NCBI GenBank assembly: GCA_021324975.1
Contig: JAJPIA010000084.1
Span: 1-49,850 of the forward strand
Source: Bacillota bacterium
Lineage (GTDB): Bacteria; Sysuimicrobiota; Sysuimicrobiia; Sysuimicrobiales; Segetimicrobiaceae
Reading direction: 5' to 3'
DNA length: 49,850 bases
How positions within the stretch are numbered: position 1 is the stretch's first letter; each line of letters opens with the position of its first letter. Below the pieces are notes generated by a model. That model saw nothing but the letters and a program-made list of their open reading frames with translations. It ran no database searches and had not been told where the DNA came from. Shown here one piece after another: positions 1 to 7,794 of this stretch. Made by a program: the position numbers and the translations under genes.

Positions 1-843
1 CGGTTTGCTGGAGTCCTGCGCCAGCTGCTTCACCTGCGGCGCCGGCACGATGTTGATGATGTCGACGTCGCCCGACTTGAGGTTCGCCACGCGCGCGTTG
101 TCGTCGGGGAACGGCCGGAAGATGACCTGATCGAGGTAGGGGAGTCCCTTCATCCAGTAGTTCGGATTGCGCTTGAGCGTGATGTGGTCTTGCGGTATTT
201 TTTCCACGAACGAGAACGGGCCGGACCCCACGGGGCGCAGCGCGAAGTTGAGCCCGTCCTTCTCCGCCGCCGCGGGGGAGACCATCATCCCCGCGCGATC
301 GGTGAGGACGTACATGAGCGGGCTGTACGGCCGCTCGAGCTTGATCTGCACGGTGGACGGATCGGACGCCACGACCTCACTGACCGGCGCGATCTCGCTC
401 TTGCGCGCCGAGGGAAACTTCGGGTCCCGCATCCGGTTGAAGTTGTACACGACGGCCTGGGCGTTGAACGGCGTCCCGTCGTGAAACTGGACGCCTTGGC
501 GGAGCTTGAGCGTGTACGTCCGGCCGTCCTGTGACACCGACCACGAGGTCGCGAGCATCGGCACGATCTTGAGGTCCGCGTCCGTGTCGACGAGCTTGTC
601 GTAGAGGCTCTGATAGACCTGCCTGTCGACCGCGGCGGTCGAACGGTGCGGGTCCAGGTTCGGCGGGTCCGCGTCGAGCCCGGCCCGGAGCGTGCCGCCC
701 CGCCGGCCCCCCTGCGCGGCGAACGCGGGAAGCGCCCCGACGGTCGCACCGGCCAAGCCCGCGGCCAGTGCCCCCGCGGCTCCGCGCCGCAGCAGATCGC
801 GCCTCGTGATCCTGCCAACCACAGCCCGCGACGACGCCACCAT
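1..843 (-). CDS. ABC transporter substrate-binding protein, peptide type (SBP_bac_5), 3' part missing
   Basis: Reading the minus strand from the ATG at 843 gives 281 codons that run off the left edge without a stop, so only the N-terminal half is present. Residues 12-40 form a twin-arginine signal (TRRDLLRRG, then an Ala/Gly/Leu-rich stretch ending in AFA), so the protein is probably exported folded. The mature part has the family 5 solute-binding pattern: PPNLDPH near residue 60, a VYQSLYDKLV segment, LRQGVQFHDGTPF, VGSGPF and KRNPNYW. Such proteins capture oligopeptides, or sometimes nickel or sugars, outside the membrane for an ABC importer. A G-rich stretch just before the ATG could serve as ribosome binding site. 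Permease and ATPase genes would be expected downstream, beyond position 1. The exact substrate cannot be told. Confidence 0.9.
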   Translation of the reverse strand, partial: MVASSRAVVGRITRRDLLRRGAAGALAAGLAGATVGALPAFAAQGGRRGGTLRAGLDADPPNLDPHRSTAAVDRQVYQSLYDKLVDTDADLKIVPMLATSWSVSQDGRTYTLKLRQGVQFHDGTPFNAQAVVYNFNRMRDPKFPSARKSEIAPVSEVVASDPSTVQIKLERPYSPLMYVLTDRAGMMVSPAAAEKDGLNFALRPVGSGPFSFVEKIPQDHITLKRNPNYWMKGLPYLDQVIFRPFPDDNARVANLKSGDVDIINIVPAPQVKQLAQDSSKP

Positions 844-1057
844 TCCACCCCCCCTGGCACGGCCGAAATCGCGTTCCCCCGTATTCACGGCGTCCCGGCA
901 AAATCCTCCGCCGCGCGTGCGGAGAGACCGCTTCGTTACACCATACGCGCGCTCGGCGGCCGGAAGTTCCTGCGGCGGCACGAAGGGCGCAGGCATCAGA
1001 GGCACGGGCCGCGCCGCCGAGCGAACGCGCGACCGGGGAACACGTGCACCGGCAGGG

Positions 1058-1885
1058 CTATCCGAAATTCTCCCGGCAGAAGCCCCTGACACGCTCAAGG
1101 CGTTGCAAGACCAGCCGGTCGTCGCCCGCGCCGAGCGAATCGGGCACCAGCTCAACGGTCACGGTGCCGCGAAATCGGCGCGCGCGCAAGGCGCCGAGAA
1201 ACGATCCGAGCGGCAGCCGCCCGTCGCCGGGCAGGCGGTGCTGCTCCCCGTTGTAGTCCGACAGGTGCACGTGAGCCACGCGATCCGCGACGGTGGAGTA
1301 GGCGGTGAGCAAGTCGGCGTTCCACGTCCCGACGTGCGTCGTGTCGAACGCGATCGCGGGGAAGCGAAGGAGATCGCGGGGTCGTGCGAAGTCGAAGAGG
1401 TTGACCGACCACGCTCCCGCGATCGGATGGCGGGGCATGTTTTCCACCGCGATGGTCACCCCGGCCACCGTCTCATACGCCGCGAGGTCGCGCTCGAGCC
1501 ATGCACGGTAGCGTGACCGGCGCGGCAGCGGCGTGAGCGCCGATATCGAGAAGAACGGCGGGCGGCGGACCGCGAGCCAGCGATACCGGATCGGCGGGTG
1601 CACTACGACCGTGTGCGCGCCCACCGCCCTGGCCAGATCCACCGACCGCCGCACGCGGTCCACCTCGTCCCCGCCCCAGCCGCCCAACCCCGGGCGCGAC
1701 GGCGCGTGGACGGCCACGATCGGCAGCCGTACCTCGCGGGCCAGCGCCGAGAGATAGGCCGGATCCCGCGTGTCCCACCGGTCGTCGACCATGAGCTCCA
1801 GGCCATCGAAGCCCGCGGCTGCGGCCAGGCCCGCGGTACGCCGGGTTCCGTACGTGAACAATGAGCCGGTGGACAGGGCGATCAT
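1058..1885 (-). CDS. Sugar phosphate isomerase/epimerase (xylose isomerase-like TIM barrel)
   Basis: A 275-residue protein of the AP-endonuclease-2/xylose-isomerase-like superfamily. These TIM barrels isomerise or epimerise sugars, inosose or hydroxypyruvate using a divalent metal. The expected metal-binding side chains are visible: Glu30 (GLELM), His60 (VHAPS), His96 (VVHPP), Glu148 (AVENMP), Asp181/His184 (FDTTHVGTW), His207 (VHLSD) and Glu245 (TVELVP). The pattern of Glu148, Asp181, His207 and Glu245 matches the usual four ligands. The length is typical and no signal peptide is present. It lies between the peptide-binding protein and aconitase, all on the minus strand but with gaps of about 150-210 bases, so it is probably transcribed on its own. 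The substrate is not deducible. Confidence 0.85.
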   Translation of the reverse strand: MIALSTGSLFTYGTRRTAGLAAAAGFDGLELMVDDRWDTRDPAYLSALAREVRLPIVAVHAPSRPGLGGWGGDEVDRVRRSVDLARAVGAHTVVVHPPIRYRWLAVRRPPFFSISALTPLPRRSRYRAWLERDLAAYETVAGVTIAVENMPRHPIAGAWSVNLFDFARPRDLLRFPAIAFDTTHVGTWNADLLTAYSTVADRVAHVHLSDYNGEQHRLPGDGRLPLGSFLGALRARRFRGTVTVELVPDSLGAGDDRLVLQRLERVRGFCRENFG

Positions 1886-2032
1886 CGAGCCACTACAGCC
1901 GACCGCCGATGGTCACGGGGGGATGCCGCGGCCCCGTCGAGCGCACCGTTCCGGCTACGTGCGATGGGCCTGGGCCGCGCCGGTCGCCCGGGCGCGGGTC
2001 GCGAGCCGATCGCGCCTGCCCGGCGCCGTGGA

Positions 2033-3976
2033 TCAATGCGTGGGATGGGCCTTCGTATGCGCGAGCAGGCCGCCCGCCAGGATGTGACCCCGCTCCCGGG
2101 CGTTCAGCGTCAGCGCGACCTGGAACGAGGTGCCCTTCGTCGTGTTCTTCACCTGCAGGCGCTCGGCGCCCGCCTCGACCTGCTTCCGCACATCGGCGAT
2201 CTCCAGCACGTCGCCCTGCGCCACGGTGTCGTGGTCCGCGGGGTCCACGAACGTCATGGGCAGCAGGCCCCAGTTGATGAGGTTGGCGCGGTGGATGCGC
2301 GCAAACGCCTTGACGATCACCCCGGTCACGCCGAGAAACATCGGGGCGATGGCCGCGTGCTCACGGCTGCTCCCCTGCCCGTAGTTGGCGCCGCCCACGA
2401 TGAACCCGCCCGGCTTTTGCTTCGCACGCGCGACGAACTCCGGGTCCACGCGGTTGAACACGTACTCGGCGAGCTTGGGGATGTTCGACCGGTACCGGAG
2501 GATCTGCGCCCCCGCCGGCATGATGTGGTCGGTGCTGATGTTGTCTCCAAGCTTGATCAGCACCTCCCCGCGAAGCGTGCCGCTGAGCGGTCCCTTGAGA
2601 GGGATCCCCTTGATGTTGTCGCCCTTGACGACCGCAAGGGCGCGGGATTCCGCCTCGCGCGCCGGCGGCACCAGGCTGGCGTTCTCCTGAAGCAGACGGC
2701 TCGGCTCGTGTTGGCGGGGCGCCTGGACCCCGAGCGTGCGCGGGTCGGTAATGACGCCGGCGATCGCCGTGGCCGCCGCGACCTCGCTCGAGCTCAGGTA
2801 CACCTCGTCGTCCCGCTGCCCCGACCGCCCCTTGAAGTTCCGGTTCGCGACGCGCAACGACTTCATACCCTTGGCCGGTACGTGCCCGACGCCGATGCAG
2901 GCGCCGCACGTCGCCGCCTCCACGCTCACGCCGGACGCGATCAGCTCCGTCAGCCACCCCTCCCGCGCCAGCTCCTCGACGTCGAGCCGGCTGCTGGGGT
3001 GCACGAAGAACGTCACGTCCGGGTGAACCTTCCTCCCCTTGAGGATCTCGGCGAGCGCTCGGAGATCCATGTAGGAGCCGTTGGTGCAGGAGCCCACCAT
3101 GATCTGATCGATCTTGACGCCCACGGCCTCCCCGACCGGCACGACGTTGTCCGGGTTGCTCGGCAGCGCGACGAGCGGCTCGATGCGGCTGAGGTCGATC
3201 TCGATGGAGTCGTCGTAGTCGGCGTCGGGCTCGGGCACGACCTCGCGCCAATCCCCCTCCCGGCCGATCCTCTTCATGTACTCGCGTGTCGCCCGGTCGG
3301 ACGGGAAGATGGACGTCGTCGCGCCCAGCTCGGCGCCCATGTTGCAGATCGTCACACGCTGCTGCACGTTGAGCGACGCCACGCCGGGACCGGCGTACTC
3401 GAACACCTTGCCGTACCCGCCGCTCGCGGTGTTCCGGCGGAGCATCTCCAAGATGACGTCCTTGGCCGTGGACCACGGCGGGAGCGCCCCGGTGAGATGC
3501 ACCCGCGTCACCGCGGGCATCGTCAGGTAGTAGGGTCCGCCCCCCATCGCGACCGCGACGTCGAGGCCGCCCGCGCCCATCGCGTACAACCCCATACCGC
3601 CGGCGTGCACGGTGTGGCTGTCCGCGCCGAGCGCGGTGTCGCCCGGGCAGGCGAAATGCTCCTGGTGGATTTGGTGGCCGATCCCCGCGCCCGGCTTCCC
3701 CCACCAGAGGCCGTACTTGCGCGCGGCCGTCGCAAGATACACGTGGTCCTCGGTGTTCTCCTCGCTCACCTGCAACACGTTGTGGTCGCCGTAGACCGCG
3801 GCGACCTTGCACCGCACGCGCTCGAGCTGCATCGCCTCGAAGTGCATCATCGCCGCGGTTCCCGTGATGTCCTGGATCAAGATCTCGTCGATCCGGATGC
3901 CGATCTCTTCGCCGGCCGCGAGCCGGCCGTCCGCGAGATGCGCCTTGAGAATCTTGCGTGTGACGCTATCGCCCAT
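2033..3976 (-). CDS. acn: Aconitate hydratase, single-chain Aquifex-type
   Basis: A 647-residue aconitase that interconverts citrate and isocitrate in the TCA cycle with a 4Fe-4S cluster. It has the shorter architecture of the 'putative aconitase' subgroup, closer to homoaconitase and isopropylmalate isomerase than to AcnA or AcnB. Motifs include GADSHTVHAGGMG, GSCTNGSYMDL and TCGACIGVGH (the three cluster cysteines), then the swivel domain with GDNISTDHIMPAG and YGQGSSREHAA. The start at 3976 is chosen because AGGAGG lies just upstream (plus-strand 3984-3989) and MGDSVTRKIL is a natural N-terminus. An upstream in-frame ATG at 4030 overlaps a TATAAT box and is unlikely to be translated. The gene stands alone, with about 150 bases before the isomerase. 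Confidence 0.95.
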   Translation of the reverse strand: MGDSVTRKILKAHLADGRLAAGEEIGIRIDEILIQDITGTAAMMHFEAMQLERVRCKVAAVYGDHNVLQVSEENTEDHVYLATAARKYGLWWGKPGAGIGHQIHQEHFACPGDTALGADSHTVHAGGMGLYAMGAGGLDVAVAMGGGPYYLTMPAVTRVHLTGALPPWSTAKDVILEMLRRNTASGGYGKVFEYAGPGVASLNVQQRVTICNMGAELGATTSIFPSDRATREYMKRIGREGDWREVVPEPDADYDDSIEIDLSRIEPLVALPSNPDNVVPVGEAVGVKIDQIMVGSCTNGSYMDLRALAEILKGRKVHPDVTFFVHPSSRLDVEELAREGWLTELIASGVSVEAATCGACIGVGHVPAKGMKSLRVANRNFKGRSGQRDDEVYLSSSEVAAATAIAGVITDPRTLGVQAPRQHEPSRLLQENASLVPPAREAESRALAVVKGDNIKGIPLKGPLSGTLRGEVLIKLGDNISTDHIMPAGAQILRYRSNIPKLAEYVFNRVDPEFVARAKQKPGGFIVGGANYGQGSSREHAAIAPMFLGVTGVIVKAFARIHRANLINWGLLPMTFVDPADHDTVAQGDVLEIADVRKQVEAGAERLQVKNTTKGTSFQVALTLNARERGHILAGGLLAHTKAHPTH

Positions 3977-4028
3977 TGCCCTGCCTCCTGAGCATGCCGG
4001 TACCAGGCGTGCGCCCGGCTCTGCTTCC

Positions 4029-4034
4029 ATTATA
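4029..4034 (-). promoter_or_regulatory. -10 box (TATAAT) of the aconitase gene
   Basis: A perfect TATAAT is read on the minus strand, about 53 bases before the aconitase ATG at 3976. That leaves a short leader containing the AGGAGG site. No convincing -35 hexamer is visible 17 bases upstream. The box also overlaps the alternative upstream ATG, which argues against that start. Confidence 0.55.
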
Positions 4035-4069
4035 CCGGCCGGGCGCCCGACCCAGCGGGCGCTACGACC

Positions 4070-5047
4070 CTAGGTTTCGCGCGCCGCGGCGACCGCCGCG
4101 CGGATGTTGGCCTCCGGTGTATCGACCGGCATGACGCAGCCCGTCGTGACGATATGCCCTCGGCCACCGGTATCGGCGATCGCGCTCTGGACCTCGCGGG
4201 CAACCGCTTCCGGCGTCGCCTCGGCCAGCGTGTTCCACGCATCGAGGCCGCAGGCCAGGCACGTGGAGACACGAGCACGGGCCTCGGCGATCGTGGGCGC
4301 GGTCTCACGGGCATGCCAGTTGAGGATCTGGATCGGGTAGTTTGCCACCAGGTCGAACATTACGTTCTGGCCGTGAAGATGCAGGAACACCAGGCCGTCT
4401 CCGGCCGCCTCGAGCACGCGCAGGTCGTACGGCCGGCCGAACTCCTCGTACTCCTCCACGGTGAGCAGGTCGGTCGTGGCCATCTGGGTGGAGAAAAACA
4501 CGCCGCCGGCGCCCGCCCCCAGCACTTCGCGGACGAACGCCGCGGTGACGTCGGCGATGATGTCCAGCCCGTGGTGCAGTGCGTCGGGGTCCTCTCGCAG
4601 ATAGCGCACGGTGGCCTGCTCCCCCGCCAGCGTCCGGGCGATGCTGAGCGGGCTGAAGACCGTCTCCAGCACCGGGACCTCGCGGCCGACCGCTTCCGCG
4701 ATCAGCCGGATCGCGTGCTGCTCCCGCCCGTACGCGCCGTGGCTGAGGTCGAGCCGCTTGAGACGCGCCCAGTCGGCCGCCTTCTTGATCGGGCGGTCCG
4801 CGTAATGGCGGACGCCCTCGCGGTTCGGCTTGTAGCCGGCGCGCAGCCCCCAATCGTCACCGTAGTAGCCGCTGGCGGGCGTCACCTTCAGCAGGTCCGG
4901 GTCGTAGGCGCGGTAGTGCGCCACGTGCGCCGCCGCCATCCGCTCCGCCCGCTGATCGTCGCCCGGGAAGTGCCGCCACACGGCGATGGGCACGTGGTCC
5001 GGCCGGCCGCCGCGCACCGCCACCTCGATCCGCTCTCGATGCGTCAT
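4070..5047 (-). CDS. Uroporphyrinogen decarboxylase family protein (URO-D/MtaA-like)
   Basis: A 325-residue URO-D-fold protein. The family includes HemE and many zinc-dependent methyltransferases that act on methyl-corrinoid or coenzyme M. The N-terminus MTHRERIEVAVRGGRPDHVP is typical of the non-HemE members. Visible elements include the SPLSIARTLAG segment near residue 140, HLHGQN and the C-terminal TTGCVMPVDTPEANIRAAV, which corresponds to the 'G...P..T.E.I' tail of the methyltransferase branch. The HemE active-site N-terminus is not apparent, so heme synthesis is unlikely. The gene overlaps the upstream PLP-enzyme gene by four bases (ATGA), which implies translational coupling. No corrinoid protein gene is nearby, so the substrate is open. 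Confidence 0.8.
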   Translation of the reverse strand: MTHRERIEVAVRGGRPDHVPIAVWRHFPGDDQRAERMAAAHVAHYRAYDPDLLKVTPASGYYGDDWGLRAGYKPNREGVRHYADRPIKKAADWARLKRLDLSHGAYGREQHAIRLIAEAVGREVPVLETVFSPLSIARTLAGEQATVRYLREDPDALHHGLDIIADVTAAFVREVLGAGAGGVFFSTQMATTDLLTVEEYEEFGRPYDLRVLEAAGDGLVFLHLHGQNVMFDLVANYPIQILNWHARETAPTIAEARARVSTCLACGLDAWNTLAEATPEAVAREVQSAIADTGGRGHIVTTGCVMPVDTPEANIRAAVAAARET

Positions 5048-6141
5048 ACGCTCCCTCCCTCCGCCGGCCCCGGCGCCGCCGCACCGGGAGTCTGACCGGC
5101 CTCCGCCGGGGCCCGCAACATGCCCGTGACGGCGTCCACGCGCGCCCGGTCGGCGTAGATCTCGTGAAGCGTGTCGAGCGTGATGTTGCCGCCGCTCAGG
5201 ATCAAGACGACCGTGCGACCGCGCAGGCCGTCCCGCAGGCGGAGCGCCGCCGCGGTGCTGGCCGCACCGGCGCCCTCGGCGGTCTGCCGCACGGCTTCCG
5301 CGAGCACGAGGACGGCCCGCCGCAACTCCTCGTCGCTCACGAGGACCGCCTCATCGAGGTGCGCTCTCAGGATTGCGAGCGGCAGCGCAAACGGCACGCG
5401 CGTGGCGATCCCTTCGGCGAACGTGTGCATGCGTTCGAGCCGCACCATCCGGCCCTCGCGCAGCGACCGCTCCACGGGGTTGGCCCCTTCCGCCTGGACG
5501 CCGATCACGCGGACCCCGGGGTTGAGCATCTTGGCGACGATGCAGTGCCCGCAGGCCCCGCTGCCGGCGCCGATGGGAACGATGATGAGGTCGACGTCCG
5601 GCACTTCATCGAAGACTTCCAGGCTCGCGGTGCCCACGCCCGCGATCAACAGCGGCTCGTTCGCGGAATGCACGTACCGGAGGCCTTCGGACGCGGCCGT
5701 GCGCTCCGTCCACTCCCGGGCCTCGTCGAAGTCACGCCCTTCCAGGACGACCTCGGCCCCGAGCGCCCGCATCGCGGCGACCTTGAGCGGATTGTTGCCG
5801 CGCGGCGCCACGATCGTCGCGCGCACGCCGAACACCCGCGCCGCGTAGGCGATCGACTGTCCGTGGTTGCCGGTGCTGGCCGTGATGATGCCGCGCCGCC
5901 GCTCCTCCGCGGTCAGCGCGTGCACGAGGTTGATGCCGCCACGGACCTTGAACGCCCCCGTGGGCAGGAGGTTCTCACACTTCACGAACACGCGGGCGCC
6001 CAGCAGGCGTTCCAGCGCGGGTGCGCGCACGAGCGGCGTGCGGGACAGGTGCGGCGCGATCACGCGGCGGGCCCGAACAACGTCGCGGATCGTGGGCAGC
6101 GGTCCGGTCCAGGCTTCGTCCGGCATCGTCGAGTCGCTCAT
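5044..6141 (-). CDS. Threonine/serine dehydratase-like PLP enzyme (fold type II)
   Basis: A 365-residue PLP-dependent enzyme of the tryptophan-synthase-beta family, most like threonine ammonia-lyase and related dehydratases. The Schiff-base lysine is Lys65 in GAFKVRG. The substrate-carboxylate loop is STGNHGQ, the phosphate-binding loop is GAGSGACGH, and the C-terminal cofactor contact is LSGGN. There is no ACT regulatory domain, so it is the short catabolic or racemase-like type rather than biosynthetic IlvA. The likely reaction is deamination of threonine or serine to a 2-oxo acid and ammonia, but serine racemase or diaminopropionate lyase activity cannot be excluded. It is the first gene of a two-gene unit with the URO-D protein. 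The last 25 residues are Ala/Gly/Pro-rich and probably disordered. Confidence 0.85.
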   Translation of the reverse strand: MSDSTMPDEAWTGPLPTIRDVVRARRVIAPHLSRTPLVRAPALERLLGARVFVKCENLLPTGAFKVRGGINLVHALTAEERRRGIITASTGNHGQSIAYAARVFGVRATIVAPRGNNPLKVAAMRALGAEVVLEGRDFDEAREWTERTAASEGLRYVHSANEPLLIAGVGTASLEVFDEVPDVDLIIVPIGAGSGACGHCIVAKMLNPGVRVIGVQAEGANPVERSLREGRMVRLERMHTFAEGIATRVPFALPLAILRAHLDEAVLVSDEELRRAVLVLAEAVRQTAEGAGAASTAAALRLRDGLRGRTVVLILSGGNITLDTLHEIYADRARVDAVTGMLRAPAEAGQTPGAAAPGPAEGGSV

Positions 6142-6516
6142 GCGGCAGACGTGGTAAAGGTCTACGGTGTGCTTCGGCGGCCGCCCCAGCGAGTCCCGCG
6201 CCCGGCGCCCGGGCGTGCCAGCGTGGGGCCGCGCCCTAGTACGTCATCGCATTACTTCGACAAGGCCTGGTGCCGGGCGGACCTGTCCTTCGCTCCACGC
6301 ACCGACGCCTGACCAACGCCGTGCCTTCGCTTCGTCCGCAGCGCAAGTAAAGTGATACCACGCAGCTGTAAGCATCGCGGGCGTTGACCGGAGGCGGCTC
6401 AAGCCGCCGGAGGGGTCGAGGCCCTCATTGGACTCCATTCGTGAGGGCCGAGACCAACCCCGCTCCGGCCATGCCCGCCCGGCCCGTCTACCTCGCCGCA
6501 CATACAAGGTGAGGCA
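6142..6516 (-). other. Non-coding stretch holding a dispersed repeat
   Basis: These 375 bases separate the PLP-enzyme start from the NRAMP-type stop. I find no supported gene. The only long minus-strand frame (6244-6507) has no family resemblance and overlaps the repeat at about 6343-6427. The stretch must carry the promoter of the downstream PLP-enzyme/URO-D pair and any terminator of the NRAMP operon, but no clear box stands out. Confidence 0.5.
6343..6427 (-). repeat. Dispersed hairpin-containing repeat, copy 1
   Basis: About 85 bases match, in inverted orientation, the stretch at 40211-40296. The core (6372-6427) differs from the second copy by one substitution and two single-base indels, and the outer 30 bases are less well conserved. 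The core contains a palindrome, GGCGGCTTGAGCCGCC on the minus strand, flanked on both sides by CTCCGG. The second copy keeps the stem but changes the loop. This copy lies in a non-coding gap, whereas the second abuts a truncated gene. It could be a REP/MITE-like element or a structured RNA; two copies do not decide. Confidence 0.7.
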
Positions 6517-7794
6517 CTAGCCCCCGCGCGCCGGCATGAATTGTGAGATCAGCAGCGCGATCGACAGCGCGATCATGATGGCGGTCGTCAGCCAGGCGAT
6601 GACGTTGAACGCGTGGGAGTTGGTGTACCGTCCCATCAACTTCTTTTGATTCACCAAGAGCAGCATGAAGACGAGGATGAACGGGAGCAGGACGCCGTTC
6701 GCCACCTGCGACAGGAACAGGATCTGCAGCAGGGGCGCGCGCGGGAGCAGCACGACCACGCACGCGATCACGATGAGCGCGATGTACAGCCCGTAGAAGA
6801 CGGGCGCCTGGCGCACGCTGCGGTCCACGCCCGCCTCGAACCCGAGGGACTCGCACACGTAGTGCGACGTGGCGAGGGGCAGCACGGACGCCGAGAAGAG
6901 CGAGGCGTTGATCAGCCCGAGCGCAAACAGGGCCGCCGCGTATTGCCCGGCGAGGGGACGCAGGGCCAGCGCCGCGTCCTTCACGGTCTCCACGTGCACG
7001 TGGTGGGCAAAGAGCGTCGCGCCGCACGCCACGATGATGAACCATGCGACGACGTCCGTCATGATGGAGCCGACGAGCACGTCGGTGCGGGTGTAGCCGT
7101 ACTCCTTCGTCGTGATGCCCTTTTCGACGACCGACGAATGAAGGTAAAACTGCATCCACGGCGCGATGGTCGTCCCGATGACGCCGACGAACATCGTGAG
7201 GTAGTCGGCGCGGAAGCTGAAGCTCGGCGTGACCGTGGCCCGCAGCACCGCGCCCCAGTCCGGGCGCGCGAGCAGTCCGGAGACGACGTACGCGAGGTAG
7301 AATGCGCTGGCGCCGAGGAAGATGCGCTCCACGGAGCGGTAGGTCCCCTTGACGACCAGGATCCACACCGCGATCGCCCCGATCGGCACGAGGACGTACT
7401 TCGACACCCCGAAGATCTCGCCGCCGGCGGCGAGCCCGGAAAACTCCGCCATGGTGTTCCCCAGATCGGCGAGGATCAGCGCGAACATCGCGAACGCGGT
7501 CGCGCGAACGCCGAATCGCTCGCGGATGAGGTCGGCCAACCCCACGCCGGTGACCGCCCCGAGACGCGACGCCATCTCCTGGACGACGTACAGCGCGATC
7601 GTGACGGGGATCATCGTCCACAGCAGACCGTAGCCGTAGCCCGCACCCGCGAGCGAGTACGTGGTGATCCCGCCCGCGTCGTTGTCGACGTTCTGGGTCA
7701 CGATCCCGGGCCCCATGATCGCGAGAAACACCACGAGGCGGCCCACCGCAGCGCTCCGGGTCGCGCGGCGGAAGAGTGGGAGCGGCAAGCTCAT
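6517..7794 (-). CDS. NRAMP-related divalent metal transporter, atypical metal site
   Basis: A 425-residue membrane protein with the Nramp (SLC11) fold and about 11 membrane segments. The start GPGIVTQNVDNDAGG aligns with helix 1 and LHSSVVEKG follows helix 6. The classical helix-1 motif DPGN reads D39-A-G-G42 here, losing the Asn ligand. The helix-6 MPH reads Ala211-Pro-Trp213, losing the Met that favours soft transition metals. Nramp-related proteins that lack this Met are known as Mg2+/Mn2+ transporters (the NRMT group), so Mg2+ uptake is plausible. The ATG at 7794 overlaps the stop of the upstream MgtE_N/CBS gene (ATGA), so the two are probably translated together. The long open frame upstream of this ATG is a shadow of that gene. 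Confidence 0.9.
   Translation of the reverse strand: MSLPLPLFRRATRSAAVGRLVVFLAIMGPGIVTQNVDNDAGGITTYSLAGAGYGYGLLWTMIPVTIALYVVQEMASRLGAVTGVGLADLIRERFGVRATAFAMFALILADLGNTMAEFSGLAAGGEIFGVSKYVLVPIGAIAVWILVVKGTYRSVERIFLGASAFYLAYVVSGLLARPDWGAVLRATVTPSFSFRADYLTMFVGVIGTTIAPWMQFYLHSSVVEKGITTKEYGYTRTDVLVGSIMTDVVAWFIIVACGATLFAHHVHVETVKDAALALRPLAGQYAAALFALGLINASLFSASVLPLATSHYVCESLGFEAGVDRSVRQAPVFYGLYIALIVIACVVVLLPRAPLLQILFLSQVANGVLLPFILVFMLLLVNQKKLMGRYTNSHAFNVIAWLTTAIMIALSIALLISQFMPARGG

Noticed and set aside
1964-3991. A 675-codon plus-strand frame opposite aconitase
   Set aside because: It lies antisense to an unmistakable aconitase, is rich in Arg, His, Asp and Val, and has no recognisable motif. It is a third-position GC artefact.
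6244-6507. An 87-codon minus-strand frame in the repeat-bearing gap
   Set aside because: It has no family resemblance. Part of it is the dispersed repeat, and similarity to the second copy ends with the repeat.
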